64,000 bases of DNA, taken from contig NZ_JBNPXV010000004.1 in assembly GCF_050433125.1 (NCBI RefSeq), forward strand, positions 310,001 through 374,000. The letters are read 5' to 3'. Source of the stretch: Roseimarinus sediminis. Its GTDB lineage: Bacteria > Bacteroidota > Bacteroidia > Bacteroidales > Prolixibacteraceae. Position numbers and translations under genes: made by a program. The notes beneath the pieces were generated by a model. It saw only the letters and a program-made list of their open reading frames with translations. It did not search any database and was not told the origin of the DNA. Below, piece after piece: positions 38,601-46,584 of the stretch. The first letter of the stretch is position 1. The number at the start of each line of letters is the position of its first letter.

Positions 38601-39091
38601 GTGCAACCGGAGTCTATGATGCCGACTGGGACGGTGGTGTTGAACATACCGCTTTCTATGACGATGGTACCAATGGCGACGAAACTGCAGGAGACAACAT
38701 TTGGTCAGTAACCCTGCAGCTGGTTCCCGATGATGGTGTCAACAACTGGGAATGGGGCTTCAACGACAGCGAAGGAAACTGGATTCCCGAAAGCAATATT
38801 CAGTTCAATGTAGTGGATACTACACCTGTTACCACTTCGTACACCACTGTGGGCTTTGACGATTATAGCAACAGTCTCCGCCTTTACCCCAACCCTGCCA
38901 ACAACTTGTTAAACATTGCAGGTGTTGAAATTGAAACAGTTGAAGTTTTCAATTTAAGCGGTTCACGTATGCTGGTAAAGCAAAATTCAGCTTCATCAAT
39001 CGATGTTTCAAACCTTAATAAGGGAGCTTACCTGATCAAAGTGACCAGTACCAACGGACAAACATTGATCAATAAATTCAATAAACAGTAA
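35633..39091 (+). CDS. Modular secreted protein with LamG domain, paired repeats and T9SS sorting domain
   Basis: 1152 residues. Signal peptide (1-20), then two ~148-residue repeats (about 24-170 and 180-328) starting EWNISTDAFNALGDITET and containing a Ser-rich SSSSSSDRELVIL strand. A LamG/concanavalin-like domain (~336-548, SYTFEDG ... LYIDGELKG) follows. Then two copies of a 140-residue module (~552 and ~704, IVDIEGKKYLQV / IVSIDGNKYFKV), two ~110-residue Ig/CBM-like modules (~852 and ~966, FYDDGTNGD), and a C-terminal T9SS type A sorting domain (~1081-1152, LRLYPNPANNLLNIAG). Probably an exported carbohydrate- or surface-binding protein; no catalytic motif was recognised. Confidence 0.88.
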   Translation: MRILTFTLLLSLITAMSMFADVREWNISTDAFNALGDITETTTIDGLTIYATADKSVTVDANNKSIDGMDFTSRLKLGGSGSLDGSTPVARVVGFEVSGNATITIAAMSSSSSSDRELVILSAEGDTIDIFPALGESISLQSYEYTGGATSINLFSKSSGINIYYLKVETHEIPQTTEQEWNISTDAFNALGDITETAVIEGLTIYANADKKVTVDANNKSVEGMDFTHRLKLGGSGSMEEGVPVARVVGFDVPGNTTITVAAMSSSSSSDRELVILTAEGDTIDIFPALGESISMASYEYTGGATSIYLFSKSSGINIYYIKAISTVAEEEELVLKHSYTFEDGTAADVVGGANGTLIGGAAISGGALQTTTNGDYLELPAADIAINTYSSASFETYITVGDNTPQNAMIIYLGGSANGLGGDGLFFAPNHWNGPASRAAISCGNLTEPWSVESAVTADPLTEAGSKHHVVVTIDGTTLSLYIDGELKGTNELTENNSLSALSNDFAWLARGGYANDATWLGTVNEFNIYSGVMDENTISENADLFLLGDPMVIFDPETAVADSLPEGMSIVDIEGKKYLQVILAGWQSSFALDVPFDLTSEMTHFTAEAKYAVGTSGFAVNQINTFLKLVDNSSDGWAELGVGAAGSSSAFKMYKMPTKAAGTVTHMQVAGQETQGWNAVSGDTLWIGQVKAFIEIPVDPNVIVDPATFEGDLASGWEIVSIDGNKYFKVTLNAWDSWMNVPEYTFPEGTTGFKAHVKYEEGTSGKAVDAVNTFMKFSDPNWTELGSGAQAASADFVEQKIELTSTNGKARVLQVAAQEIEGGGAVTGGILYIGKVEVIFDNFGPNPTPVTFIVDDTADKTYSGFVLKGSWKSASGEYDSEWDGGVVQSSFYDDGTNGDQTAGDHIWSVTIDLVSDGGSNTWKWGFEDLDGNWMPSADIEFTVADENAVSTSYTIPKMPEEKADVTFIIDDSAGKTYSGFMLKGSWKGATGVYDADWDGGVEHTAFYDDGTNGDETAGDNIWSVTLQLVPDDGVNNWEWGFNDSEGNWIPESNIQFNVVDTTPVTTSYTTVGFDDYSNSLRLYPNPANNLLNIAGVEIETVEVFNLSGSRMLVKQNSASSIDVSNLNKGAYLIKVTSTNGQTLINKFNKQ

Positions 39092-39126
39092 AAATACTGC
39101 ACTTATAATTTGATTAATAATATTCG

Positions 39127-39158
39127 AAAACGAGGTTGCCAAGGCAGCCTCGTTTTTT
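39127..39158 (+). terminator. Intrinsic terminator after the T9SS cargo gene
   Basis: 14-bp stem AAAACGAGGTTGCC (39127-39140) / GGCAGCCTCGTTTT (39143-39156) with one G-T pair and a 2-nt loop, ending in a T tract. Confidence 0.85.
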
Positions 39159-39288
39159 ACTTTTATGAAGTATCGGCTTCAACCTTACATTGTTTTTTTC
39201 TGAATTGCATCACCTTATTACCTCCTATACGATTAAGTTTTAGGCTTTTTTTCTACTTTTAGGAAGCTTATTCTTAAATTTAAAAATC

Positions 39289-41058
39289 GTGCAAGGACCA
39301 ACACACCATCTGCAAAAAATTATTGCTTTCTTCTTTGCTGTGACCATGGTAATTAACACCAGTGCACAAAGTGAAAGTTCTCAGCTGACAAAGCGTTTAA
39401 GTGAACTCACAGCAAGTGATACCCGGCTAAGCATTGAAACACTAACACAAACAGCGGGAAAGCGGCCGATGCAATTAATTAAAATCGGAGACTTTGCTCC
39501 GGGTGAACCTGCCATCTTCGTTGCAGCCAACCTGTCTGGAAATCTTCCACTGAATACCGAAGGAGCTTTATGGTTTGCCCGCTACCTGCTTGAATCCGAC
39601 AAACTGGATCCAAGGATCAATTGGTACCTGCTTCCCACTGCAAATCCTGATGCTTATGAAAGGTTTTATGCCGAAACGAAATGGGATTATCCAGGAAATG
39701 ATACTCCGGTAAATAACGACAACGATCACCTTATAAATGAAGATGCTCCGGAAGATCTTAACAAGGACGGCATAATCAGCAGCATGCTGGTACCTCACCC
39801 TTTGGGGACACTTGTTCGCGACAGCAGTGATTCGCGACTGCTTAGAACAGCTGCGGCAGAAAAAGGCGAAAAAGGACTTTACCGTTTGTACACCGAAGGA
39901 ATCGACAACGACAACGATGGCCAATACAACGAAGATCCCGAAGGGGGGGTCAATATCAACCGAAATTTCACCTATGGTTTTGAGTCCTTTGTGCCTGAAA
40001 ACGGTAAGTGGAACGGCTCGGAAAATGAAAGCAGGGCGCTATTGAAATTCTTCAGCGAACATCCCGAAATTGCAATGGTAGTAGTGTTGGGCGAAACCAG
40101 CAACCTCATGTTTCCACCCGACGAAAAGAGCATCAGCAATGGCAATGAAAAATTGAAAGTCCCCTCCTACTATGCCCGCCGCATTGGTGTCGATGAGAAA
40201 AAAATGTATACCCTTGATGAACTGTCGGCTGAAATTGCTGCTAACATGAGTGATGTTGCCATGGGCCAGCGCATATTAAAGGCAGTAAAAAACCAGAAAG
40301 CCCCGACACAATATGAAAAGGAAGATGCAGCATTGCATCAGTACCTTTCGCTTGAATACAAATCATGGTTGAAACAGCAGGAACTTCCTGTAAAGGTGAT
40401 GAAAACGCCCGAATGGGGACCCGGCAGTTTCGAAAAAACAGCTTATTTTCAATATGGTCTGCCGGTGTTTTCGATGAATTTAAATCCGCTGCCACTTTTT
40501 GACGAAAAAGCACCCGATAAAACCGATTCATTGTCTATTCAAAAACTAAAACTGCAATGGGCCGATTCGCTTGCATACGAACTATTTATTAATTGGGAAA
40601 GCCATCTGCACCCTCAGTTGGGCGAGGTACTGATTGGAGGATGGAAACCCTATGCTCTTCAACAAATACCTGCTGATTCATCCGATTTGCTATTTGAAAA
40701 GCAACTTCCATTTATTGTACAGCTGGCTCAAAAATTACCGGTACTGAATCTGAATGTGGAAACAAAGGAAGTAGGAGGCAAAATGATCAGAATTAATGCT
40801 TATGTGAGCAATTCAGGTAAAATTTCGTTCCCCACAGCCATGGGTGAACGCAATGAATACCCTGCACCGGCAATTTTAAGCCTCACGGGTGATTTTGAGT
40901 TGCTCGAAGGAAAAACGCGCACTCCTGTTGGTAAAGTAGATGCCGGTTCATCCAATGAATTCATTTTTCTTGTTAGAAAGAAATCATCAAAAGCGATTGA
41001 ACTCAAACTCGAAGGCAAAAATGTATTGTTTGAACAAGCTTCCCTAAAAATTGATTAA
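39289..41058 (+). CDS. M14 carboxypeptidase-like protein lacking zinc ligands (pseudo-enzyme)
   Basis: 589 residues from a GTG start; the resulting signal peptide (about 8-27, NTSAQ) supports this start. Aligned with the next gene product, the M14 zinc motif HGNE is here SGNL and the third-ligand HNSG region is GETSN, so all three zinc ligands and the catalytic Glu are missing. The substrate-binding NR pair (NINRNFTYGF) and the acidic Ca-binding-like insert (GIDNDNDGQYNEDPEG) remain. Probably a periplasmic binding or regulatory partner of the active enzyme encoded 1 base downstream, in one operon. Confidence 0.8.
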   Translation: MQGPTHHLQKIIAFFFAVTMVINTSAQSESSQLTKRLSELTASDTRLSIETLTQTAGKRPMQLIKIGDFAPGEPAIFVAANLSGNLPLNTEGALWFARYLLESDKLDPRINWYLLPTANPDAYERFYAETKWDYPGNDTPVNNDNDHLINEDAPEDLNKDGIISSMLVPHPLGTLVRDSSDSRLLRTAAAEKGEKGLYRLYTEGIDNDNDGQYNEDPEGGVNINRNFTYGFESFVPENGKWNGSENESRALLKFFSEHPEIAMVVVLGETSNLMFPPDEKSISNGNEKLKVPSYYARRIGVDEKKMYTLDELSAEIAANMSDVAMGQRILKAVKNQKAPTQYEKEDAALHQYLSLEYKSWLKQQELPVKVMKTPEWGPGSFEKTAYFQYGLPVFSMNLNPLPLFDEKAPDKTDSLSIQKLKLQWADSLAYELFINWESHLHPQLGEVLIGGWKPYALQQIPADSSDLLFEKQLPFIVQLAQKLPVLNLNVETKEVGGKMIRINAYVSNSGKISFPTAMGERNEYPAPAILSLTGDFELLEGKTRTPVGKVDAGSSNEFIFLVRKKSSKAIELKLEGKNVLFEQASLKID

Positions 41059-41059
41059 G

Positions 41060-42763
41060 ATGAAACGAACATATTTACTGTTATTCTTATTTCTCCCGCT
41101 GTTTAATGCATATTCGGCTGAAGAAACCGTTCAATATCCGCTGCGTTTCGACCGTTACTACACTTATGAAGAAGTAAATGAAGCGCTCGAAGTACTGAAC
41201 AAAAAACATCCCTCGCTGACAAAACTTGAAAAGGTAGGGCTAAGCGACGAAGGACGTGCGATTTACGCGCTCACCATTAATAATCCCGCAACGGGTAAGG
41301 CAGAAGATAAGCCAGGCATCTATGTTGATGGAAACATCCATGGAAACGAAATTCAGGCAGGAGAAGTCTGTCTTTATCTGGCCAATTATCTGCTTACCAA
41401 ATATGAAAGCAACCAACAAATCAGCCAGTTACTCGATCGTGTAACCTTTTATATTCTGCCTGTTGTGAACGTCGATGGGCGTTGGCATTTCTTCAACGAT
41501 GCCAATACTCCCAGCACCAATCGGAGCATCAGGCGACAACAGGATGACGACAAGGACGGTTTGTTCGATGAAGATGCTTATGATGATCTCGATGGAGATG
41601 GGAACATCTGCCAGATGCGCATCAAAGATCCTGATGGTTTGTACAAAACCAGTGACGAAGATGCACGCCTGCTGCAGCGCATCGAACCCGGAGAAAAGGG
41701 TGAATGGACACTCCTGGGCTATGAGGGAATCGACAACGATGGTGATGGTCGCTTTAATGAAGATGCCGAAGGCTATCTCGATCCCAACCGAAACTGGCCT
41801 TTTGGCTGGTACCCCGATTTTATTCAGTCGGGCGCTGGCGAATACCCCTTGTCGGGGACCGGACTGCATGCCGTCGCCAACTACATCGAAGCGCGTAAAA
41901 ACATCCTGATGGTGTGGGCTTTCCACAACAGTGGAGGCATGTTTTTGCGTGGACCGAGCGCCAGCGATCTTGTGGTGCCGCAAGCCGACATTAAAGTTTA
42001 CGATTTACTGGGGAAAAACGCTGAAAAAATGGTGCCCGGCTATAAGTACATGCCCTCGTATGAACTTTATCCAACCCATGGCGACTTTGGTGAGTTTACC
42101 TACAACTTAATGGGTGCTTACACCTTTGTTGGCGAACTGTTTCAGGTTGAAAGTGAAACTTTCAATAAAGAAGGAAAAGCGGAAACTGATCGTGAAAAAC
42201 GGGAAAGTGAACGCATCAGTTTTAATGATTACCTGGCTCATGGCGAATTGTACAAACCCTGGACTGCCTACGAGCATCCTGTTTACGGAAGCATCGAAAT
42301 AGGCGGTTGGGTAAAAATGAGCAGCCGTCTGCCCCACCCGTATATGCTCCCCGATTTGGTGCATCGCAATGCAGCTGCCGTAATTTATTCAGCCATGCAG
42401 CTTCCCGAGGTGGAAATGGAATTGATCGACCAGCAACGGATGTCGGGAAACATACATAAAATAAGGGTCAGGCTGCGTAACACCAAAGGCATTTCAAGCA
42501 TGAGCATGCACAGTTGGCAAAAAAAGTTGTACACGCCCGATCAGCTCATTGTTGAAGGTGCCGATGTTCTGGCCGGTGGTAAAATTGAGAACCTGTACAC
42601 CAATCAGGTACTTTATAAGGAATATCTGCCTCATATTCAGTTCACCCGAATCGATGGTTTTTCGAAAGTGGAATACGAATTCATTGTCGAAGGAAAAGGT
42701 GAAATAAACATTCGCTTTATCTCGGTAAAAGCTGGTAGTCAGCAATTAAAAGTAAATCTTTAA
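41060..42763 (+). CDS. M14-family zinc carboxypeptidase (exported)
   Basis: 567 residues from ATG 41060, 1 base after the stop of the preceding gene. Signal peptide 1-19 (AYSA). Intact zinc site: His94 and Glu97 in DGNIHGNEIQAGE, third His in WAFHNSGG, carboxylate-binding NR in DPNRNWPF, and catalytic Glu in FVGELFQVE. An insertion with DxDxDG motifs (DDDKDGLFDED, DLDGDGNIC, DNDGDGRFNED) between the first and second zinc motifs suggests calcium binding. It should remove C-terminal residues from peptides in the periplasm or outside the cell. Tandem with its inactive paralog. Confidence 0.9.
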   Translation: MKRTYLLLFLFLPLFNAYSAEETVQYPLRFDRYYTYEEVNEALEVLNKKHPSLTKLEKVGLSDEGRAIYALTINNPATGKAEDKPGIYVDGNIHGNEIQAGEVCLYLANYLLTKYESNQQISQLLDRVTFYILPVVNVDGRWHFFNDANTPSTNRSIRRQQDDDKDGLFDEDAYDDLDGDGNICQMRIKDPDGLYKTSDEDARLLQRIEPGEKGEWTLLGYEGIDNDGDGRFNEDAEGYLDPNRNWPFGWYPDFIQSGAGEYPLSGTGLHAVANYIEARKNILMVWAFHNSGGMFLRGPSASDLVVPQADIKVYDLLGKNAEKMVPGYKYMPSYELYPTHGDFGEFTYNLMGAYTFVGELFQVESETFNKEGKAETDREKRESERISFNDYLAHGELYKPWTAYEHPVYGSIEIGGWVKMSSRLPHPYMLPDLVHRNAAAVIYSAMQLPEVEMELIDQQRMSGNIHKIRVRLRNTKGISSMSMHSWQKKLYTPDQLIVEGADVLAGGKIENLYTNQVLYKEYLPHIQFTRIDGFSKVEYEFIVEGKGEINIRFISVKAGSQQLKVNL

Positions 42764-42803
42764 CAAAGTAATATTGATATACAAACCCACAAACATTACA
42801 ACT

Positions 42804-43385
42804 ATGTTTCGAACCGAAGTAATAAAAACTAAAAATCTGAGAAAAACAGGATTCTATAAAGCTTTCAATGCTTTTTCAATTGTTTTTCTGCTTTTCATTA
42901 TTCTACTTACCCTGAATATTTTCGGGGAAGATACCTTGATTGGCAAACTTGATAGTGAAGAATACAACAACATAGTACAGCCAGTTGTATTGGGAGTTGC
43001 CCTGCTTATTTTACTCACTTCGAGCTACATGCGCAATGCAGCCAAAAATGCCAGCCGACTTGGAACCCTTGAAATAGACCAGGATAAAATCGTTTATCTG
43101 GTACAGGATGAAATACAGGAAACCTTTGGGCTCGAAGGTATCGAACGCATCGAATTTGAATTCTTTTCAACAAGAATGAGGGGAAATCCCATTGGAGGCA
43201 TGAATTATTTTACTTTGTTTCCGAAAAACGGTGAAAGCAAAACCTACGAACTGGTAATTGCCAATTCAATGGTCAAAGCCGAATTTGGTGAATTGCTTGA
43301 GAAGATCAATCAAAAAGTACCGGTAGAAGTCACTTATTCCTATTTTCTGAAAAAACTGTTCAAGGACAGTGATTTTAAATGGTGA
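42804..43385 (+). CDS. Small membrane protein of unknown function
   Basis: 193 residues from ATG 42804; a TTG-type start upstream adds ten residues unlike the family. Two membrane helices at about 21-39 and 58-76, then a cytoplasmic C-terminal domain of alternating strands (LGTLEIDQDKIVYLVQDEIQ). That layout resembles small PH-like (bPH) membrane proteins, but I cannot assign it. It lies 40 bases after the M14 pair, on the same strand. Confidence 0.7.
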   Translation: MFRTEVIKTKNLRKTGFYKAFNAFSIVFLLFIILLTLNIFGEDTLIGKLDSEEYNNIVQPVVLGVALLILLTSSYMRNAAKNASRLGTLEIDQDKIVYLVQDEIQETFGLEGIERIEFEFFSTRMRGNPIGGMNYFTLFPKNGESKTYELVIANSMVKAEFGELLEKINQKVPVEVTYSYFLKKLFKDSDFKW

Positions 43386-43510
43386 TTCTGCCTGCTGTTT
43401 TCATAAGAAAATATTTTATCATGAATTGATCGGGCTTTCAATATAATGCTTAAATTGTTTTGGTTTTCAATGCGACAAAGGTCGCTATATCCAACTTAAA
43501 ATGTTTAGCC

Positions 43511-43624
43511 ATGACAAAGGAGAAAAGTATCAACAAAGGTCCTGAAAAGAAAGCACCGCTTAAAACAATGAAAGAGCGGAAAGCAGACAAAAGAAAAGCA
43601 AAAAACGAAAAGAAGTACGATTAG
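43511..43624 (+). CDS. 37-residue very basic small protein
   Basis: ATG 43511 to TAG 43622-43624. More than a third of residues are Lys or Arg, with Lys-Lys and Arg-Lys clusters (APLKTMKERKADKRKAKNEK) and no hydrophobic core. Bacteroidota genomes contain small Lys-rich proteins of this kind, suggesting nucleic-acid contact, but I know of no assigned function. A strong terminator follows after 22 bases, which supports it as the last gene of a transcript. It is short enough that chance cannot be excluded. Confidence 0.55.
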   Translation: MTKEKSINKGPEKKAPLKTMKERKADKRKAKNEKKYD

Positions 43625-43646
43625 TTTTAAAATGACAGGATCAAAG

Positions 43647-43685
43647 AAAAACCGGCTGCAAATATTTTATGGCCGGTTTTTTTTT
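43647..43685. terminator. Bidirectional terminator between the small basic gene and acs
   Basis: 9-bp stem AAAACCGGC (43647-43655) / GCCGGTTTT (43672-43680), 16-nt loop, T run on the plus strand and TTTTTC on the minus strand. Confidence 0.8.
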
Positions 43686-43693
43686 GTTTGATA

Positions 43694-45652
43694 TTATCTC
43701 GAGATAAGGTTCTTGCGCAGTTCAATCAATTGCTCCACAATTCCGGGATCGGCGAGTGTTGAGATATCACCAAAATCATCGGTATCGCCGGCAGCAATTT
43801 TTCTCAGAATACGTCGCATAATCTTTCCCGAACGGGTTTTGGGCAAAGCAGGTGCTATCAGTATATGATCGGGAGTAGCAATTGCCCCAATATGATGACG
43901 TACTTCATTGCGTAATTCACCCTTCACCTCACCGTTGCCATCGTATCCTTCCTTCAGAATAACATAGGCAAAAATGCCTTCTCCCTTTATTTCGTGTGGG
44001 AAACCAACCACTGCTGCTTCAGAGCAGAACGGATGGGTAACCAGTGCACTTTCAACTTCGGCCGAACCAAGGCGATGCCCCGAAACATTAAGAATGTCAT
44101 CAACCCTGCCGGTTATCCAGTAGTAGCCATCCCGATCGCGACGTGCTCCGTCGCCGGTTAGGTAATAGCCCTTGAATTGTTTCAGATAGGTATCGAAGAA
44201 GCGCTGATGGTCGCCCTGAATGGTGCGCGCCATTCCCGGCCATGGGCGTTTAATCGCCAGTAAACCGCTTACATCGTTGCCTTCGATTTCTTCACCTTCG
44301 GGCGAAAGCAGCACGGGCTCAACACCGAAGAAAGGCAGTGTGGCCGATCCGGGTTTGGCCGGCGTGGCTCCGGGTAAAGGCGATATCATAATACCTCCTG
44401 TTTCAGTTTGCCACCAGGTATCGACAATGGAGCACCGCCCCTCGCCCACCACCTGGTAATACCATCGCCAGGTATCGGGATTAATAGGTTCGCCCACAGT
44501 TCCCAGCACTCTCAGACTGGAACGATCGTATTTCTTAACAAAATCGTCCCCATCACGCTGAATGGCCCTGATGGCAGTTGGTGCAGTGTAAAACTGATTA
44601 ATCTTCAATCGTTCAACCATTTCCCAATACCTGCCCGAATTAGGATAGGTGGGAATGCTTTCAAAAAGCACGGTGGTTGCACCATTCAGCAAGGGGCCAT
44701 AAACCACATACGAATGGCCGGTAATCCAGCCAATATCAGCAACACAGGCATAAACCTCGCCAGGCTGGTAATCAAAAACATGCTGATGGGTTAATGCGGT
44801 GTAGAGTAAATACCCGGCCGTAGTGTGCATCAGTCCTTTGGGCTTTCCGGTGCTACCCGATGTATAAAGCAGAAAAAGAGTGTCTTCCGCATCGACATGT
44901 TCGATGGGACAATAAGGACGTTCGGCAGCCATGGCTTCGTCCATCCAGATGTCACGCGGTGCATAAAAGGGAACCTTGTTGCCGGTTCGTCGTGCAACCA
45001 GCACGTGCTTTACCGTGGGGCAAGCAAGTACAGCTTCATCTACCAGTCGTTTCAATTGGATAATTTTTCGGCCACGAACCCCCTGATCGGCAGTAATAAC
45101 CATCTTACAACGGGCATCATTGATGCGGTCGCGCAGGGCTTCGGCACTAAAACCCGCAAAAATCACCGAATGGACAGCACCAATGCGAGCACAGGCCAGC
45201 ATGGCATACACCGCTTCGGGAATCATGGGCATGTAAATTGCCACCCTGTCTCCTTTTCGGATTTCGCGATGGCGCAATACATTGGCCAAACGCGATACTT
45301 CGCGCTGCAACTGGCGATAAGTGATGTACTGCTCATTACCCGGTTCGTCTGCTTCCCAAATAAGCGCAACTTTATCACCGTTTTCAGTCACATGCCGGTC
45401 GACACAGTTCTCACAGGCATTGAGTTTTCCTCCGGGAAACCAGGTAATGGCCCCCTGAGCAAAATCACTGTCGTTTACCATTTGATAATGATGTTGCCAG
45501 CTAAGCAGTTCTTTGGCCCTGGCATCCCAATAAGCAGTATTGTTCGTAATACTTTCGGTGTACTGCTCCAGATAAGCATCGAACGACGCAAACAGCGAGG
45601 CTTCATATTGCTCGGGATCAGGAACATACAAATCGTTCTCCATTTCAGGCAT
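43694..45652 (-). CDS. acs: Acetyl-CoA synthetase
   Basis: 652 residues, full length. Forms acetyl-AMP and then acetyl-CoA from acetate, ATP and CoA. Adenylation motif LLYTSGSTGKPKG, WWQTETGG, YYLTGDGARRDRDGYYWITGR, and the C-terminal PKTRSGKIMRR containing the Lys acetylated in regulated Acs proteins. The start MPEMEN could also be the Met three codons later. Single gene between convergent terminator and a long AT-rich upstream region; no acetate-permease gene is adjacent. Confidence 0.96.
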   Translation of the reverse strand: MPEMENDLYVPDPEQYEASLFASFDAYLEQYTESITNNTAYWDARAKELLSWQHHYQMVNDSDFAQGAITWFPGGKLNACENCVDRHVTENGDKVALIWEADEPGNEQYITYRQLQREVSRLANVLRHREIRKGDRVAIYMPMIPEAVYAMLACARIGAVHSVIFAGFSAEALRDRINDARCKMVITADQGVRGRKIIQLKRLVDEAVLACPTVKHVLVARRTGNKVPFYAPRDIWMDEAMAAERPYCPIEHVDAEDTLFLLYTSGSTGKPKGLMHTTAGYLLYTALTHQHVFDYQPGEVYACVADIGWITGHSYVVYGPLLNGATTVLFESIPTYPNSGRYWEMVERLKINQFYTAPTAIRAIQRDGDDFVKKYDRSSLRVLGTVGEPINPDTWRWYYQVVGEGRCSIVDTWWQTETGGIMISPLPGATPAKPGSATLPFFGVEPVLLSPEGEEIEGNDVSGLLAIKRPWPGMARTIQGDHQRFFDTYLKQFKGYYLTGDGARRDRDGYYWITGRVDDILNVSGHRLGSAEVESALVTHPFCSEAAVVGFPHEIKGEGIFAYVILKEGYDGNGEVKGELRNEVRHHIGAIATPDHILIAPALPKTRSGKIMRRILRKIAAGDTDDFGDISTLADPGIVEQLIELRKNLISR

Positions 45653-45913
45653 AGTAGTTTATTTAGTTAATAATCGATTAGTTCTGTTTCTTCATTTCGA
45701 TACGATTGCAGGTAAGTGACTTATGGTTCAACAATAAAAGATATTTAGATCTGTTTTTGTTCAGTAAAAACGAAGGATCTAAACTATTTTTATCCCACTT
45801 TGTTAGAAAATAATTGCTTAATGAAGTCACCAAAACTTGAAACCGACTCTGTTTCCGGCATAATAAGCGACAAAGTGCATTTTAAAAATATTTAAATATT
45901 TAAAATACTTATA

Positions 45914-46516
45914 ATGAGAATATTGATTGTAGGTGCAAGCGGCACCATTGGAAAAAGCGTTTACGAAAATTTGAAACAAAAGCATGAGCTGATAACAGCA
46001 TCGCGAAACTCAGGAACTTATAAGGTTGACATTTCATCGGCTGCATCTATAAAAAGCCTTTTCGAAGCAAGCGGCCACCTCGATGCCATCGTTAATTGTG
46101 CAGGTGCTGTGAAATGGAACGATTTGAGTCAGATGACAGAAGATGATTTTTACGTAGGTATAAAAAGTAAAATGATGGGTCAGGTCAACCTGGTTCAGAT
46201 CGGAAAAGAGTATCTGAATCCTGAAGGTTCAATTACACTGACTACCGGTATTTTGGCCGACGATCCGGTAAGACATACCGCAGGAGCTGCGCTTGTAAAC
46301 GGAGCCATCAATAGTTTTGTTATAGCGGCAGCACGAGAACTTAAAAACGGAATCCGTATCAATGTAGTAGCTCCGGGAGTGGTTGAAGATGCCTCGGACA
46401 AAACAAAAAGTCTTTTCCCTGGTCAGGAACCAGTTAGCATGAAAAAAGTTGTCAATGCATACATCCGAAGTATTGAAGGCAATGTAAGCGGCGAAATCAT
46501 TAAAATTTATCAGTGA
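45914..46516 (+). CDS. Short-chain dehydrogenase/reductase-fold protein without the YxxxK pair
   Basis: 200 residues, at the small end for SDRs. The nucleotide motif VGASGTIGKSV (residues 6-16), the DIS strand, NCAGAVKW, and the INVVAPGVVED loop are present. At the place of the catalytic YxxxK, the sequence is TAGAALVNGAINSF, with no Tyr and no Lys; LTTG replaces the catalytic Ser strand. It may bind a nucleotide without classical SDR catalysis, or use another chemistry. Stands alone, 68 bases before ccoI on the same strand. Confidence 0.8.
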   Translation: MRILIVGASGTIGKSVYENLKQKHELITASRNSGTYKVDISSAASIKSLFEASGHLDAIVNCAGAVKWNDLSQMTEDDFYVGIKSKMMGQVNLVQIGKEYLNPEGSITLTTGILADDPVRHTAGAALVNGAINSFVIAAARELKNGIRINVVAPGVVEDASDKTKSLFPGQEPVSMKKVVNAYIRSIEGNVSGEIIKIYQ

Positions 46517-46584
46517 CCGGGGCTTTGCACTTTTTAAAAATCGTACTTTCAACCTTTGATTAGAAACCGAATTTTAGCTGAACC

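Noticed and set aside
44825..45670. 281-residue plus-strand frame opposite acs
   Set aside because: Lies fully within the well-supported acs gene; codon content mirrors the antisense strand.
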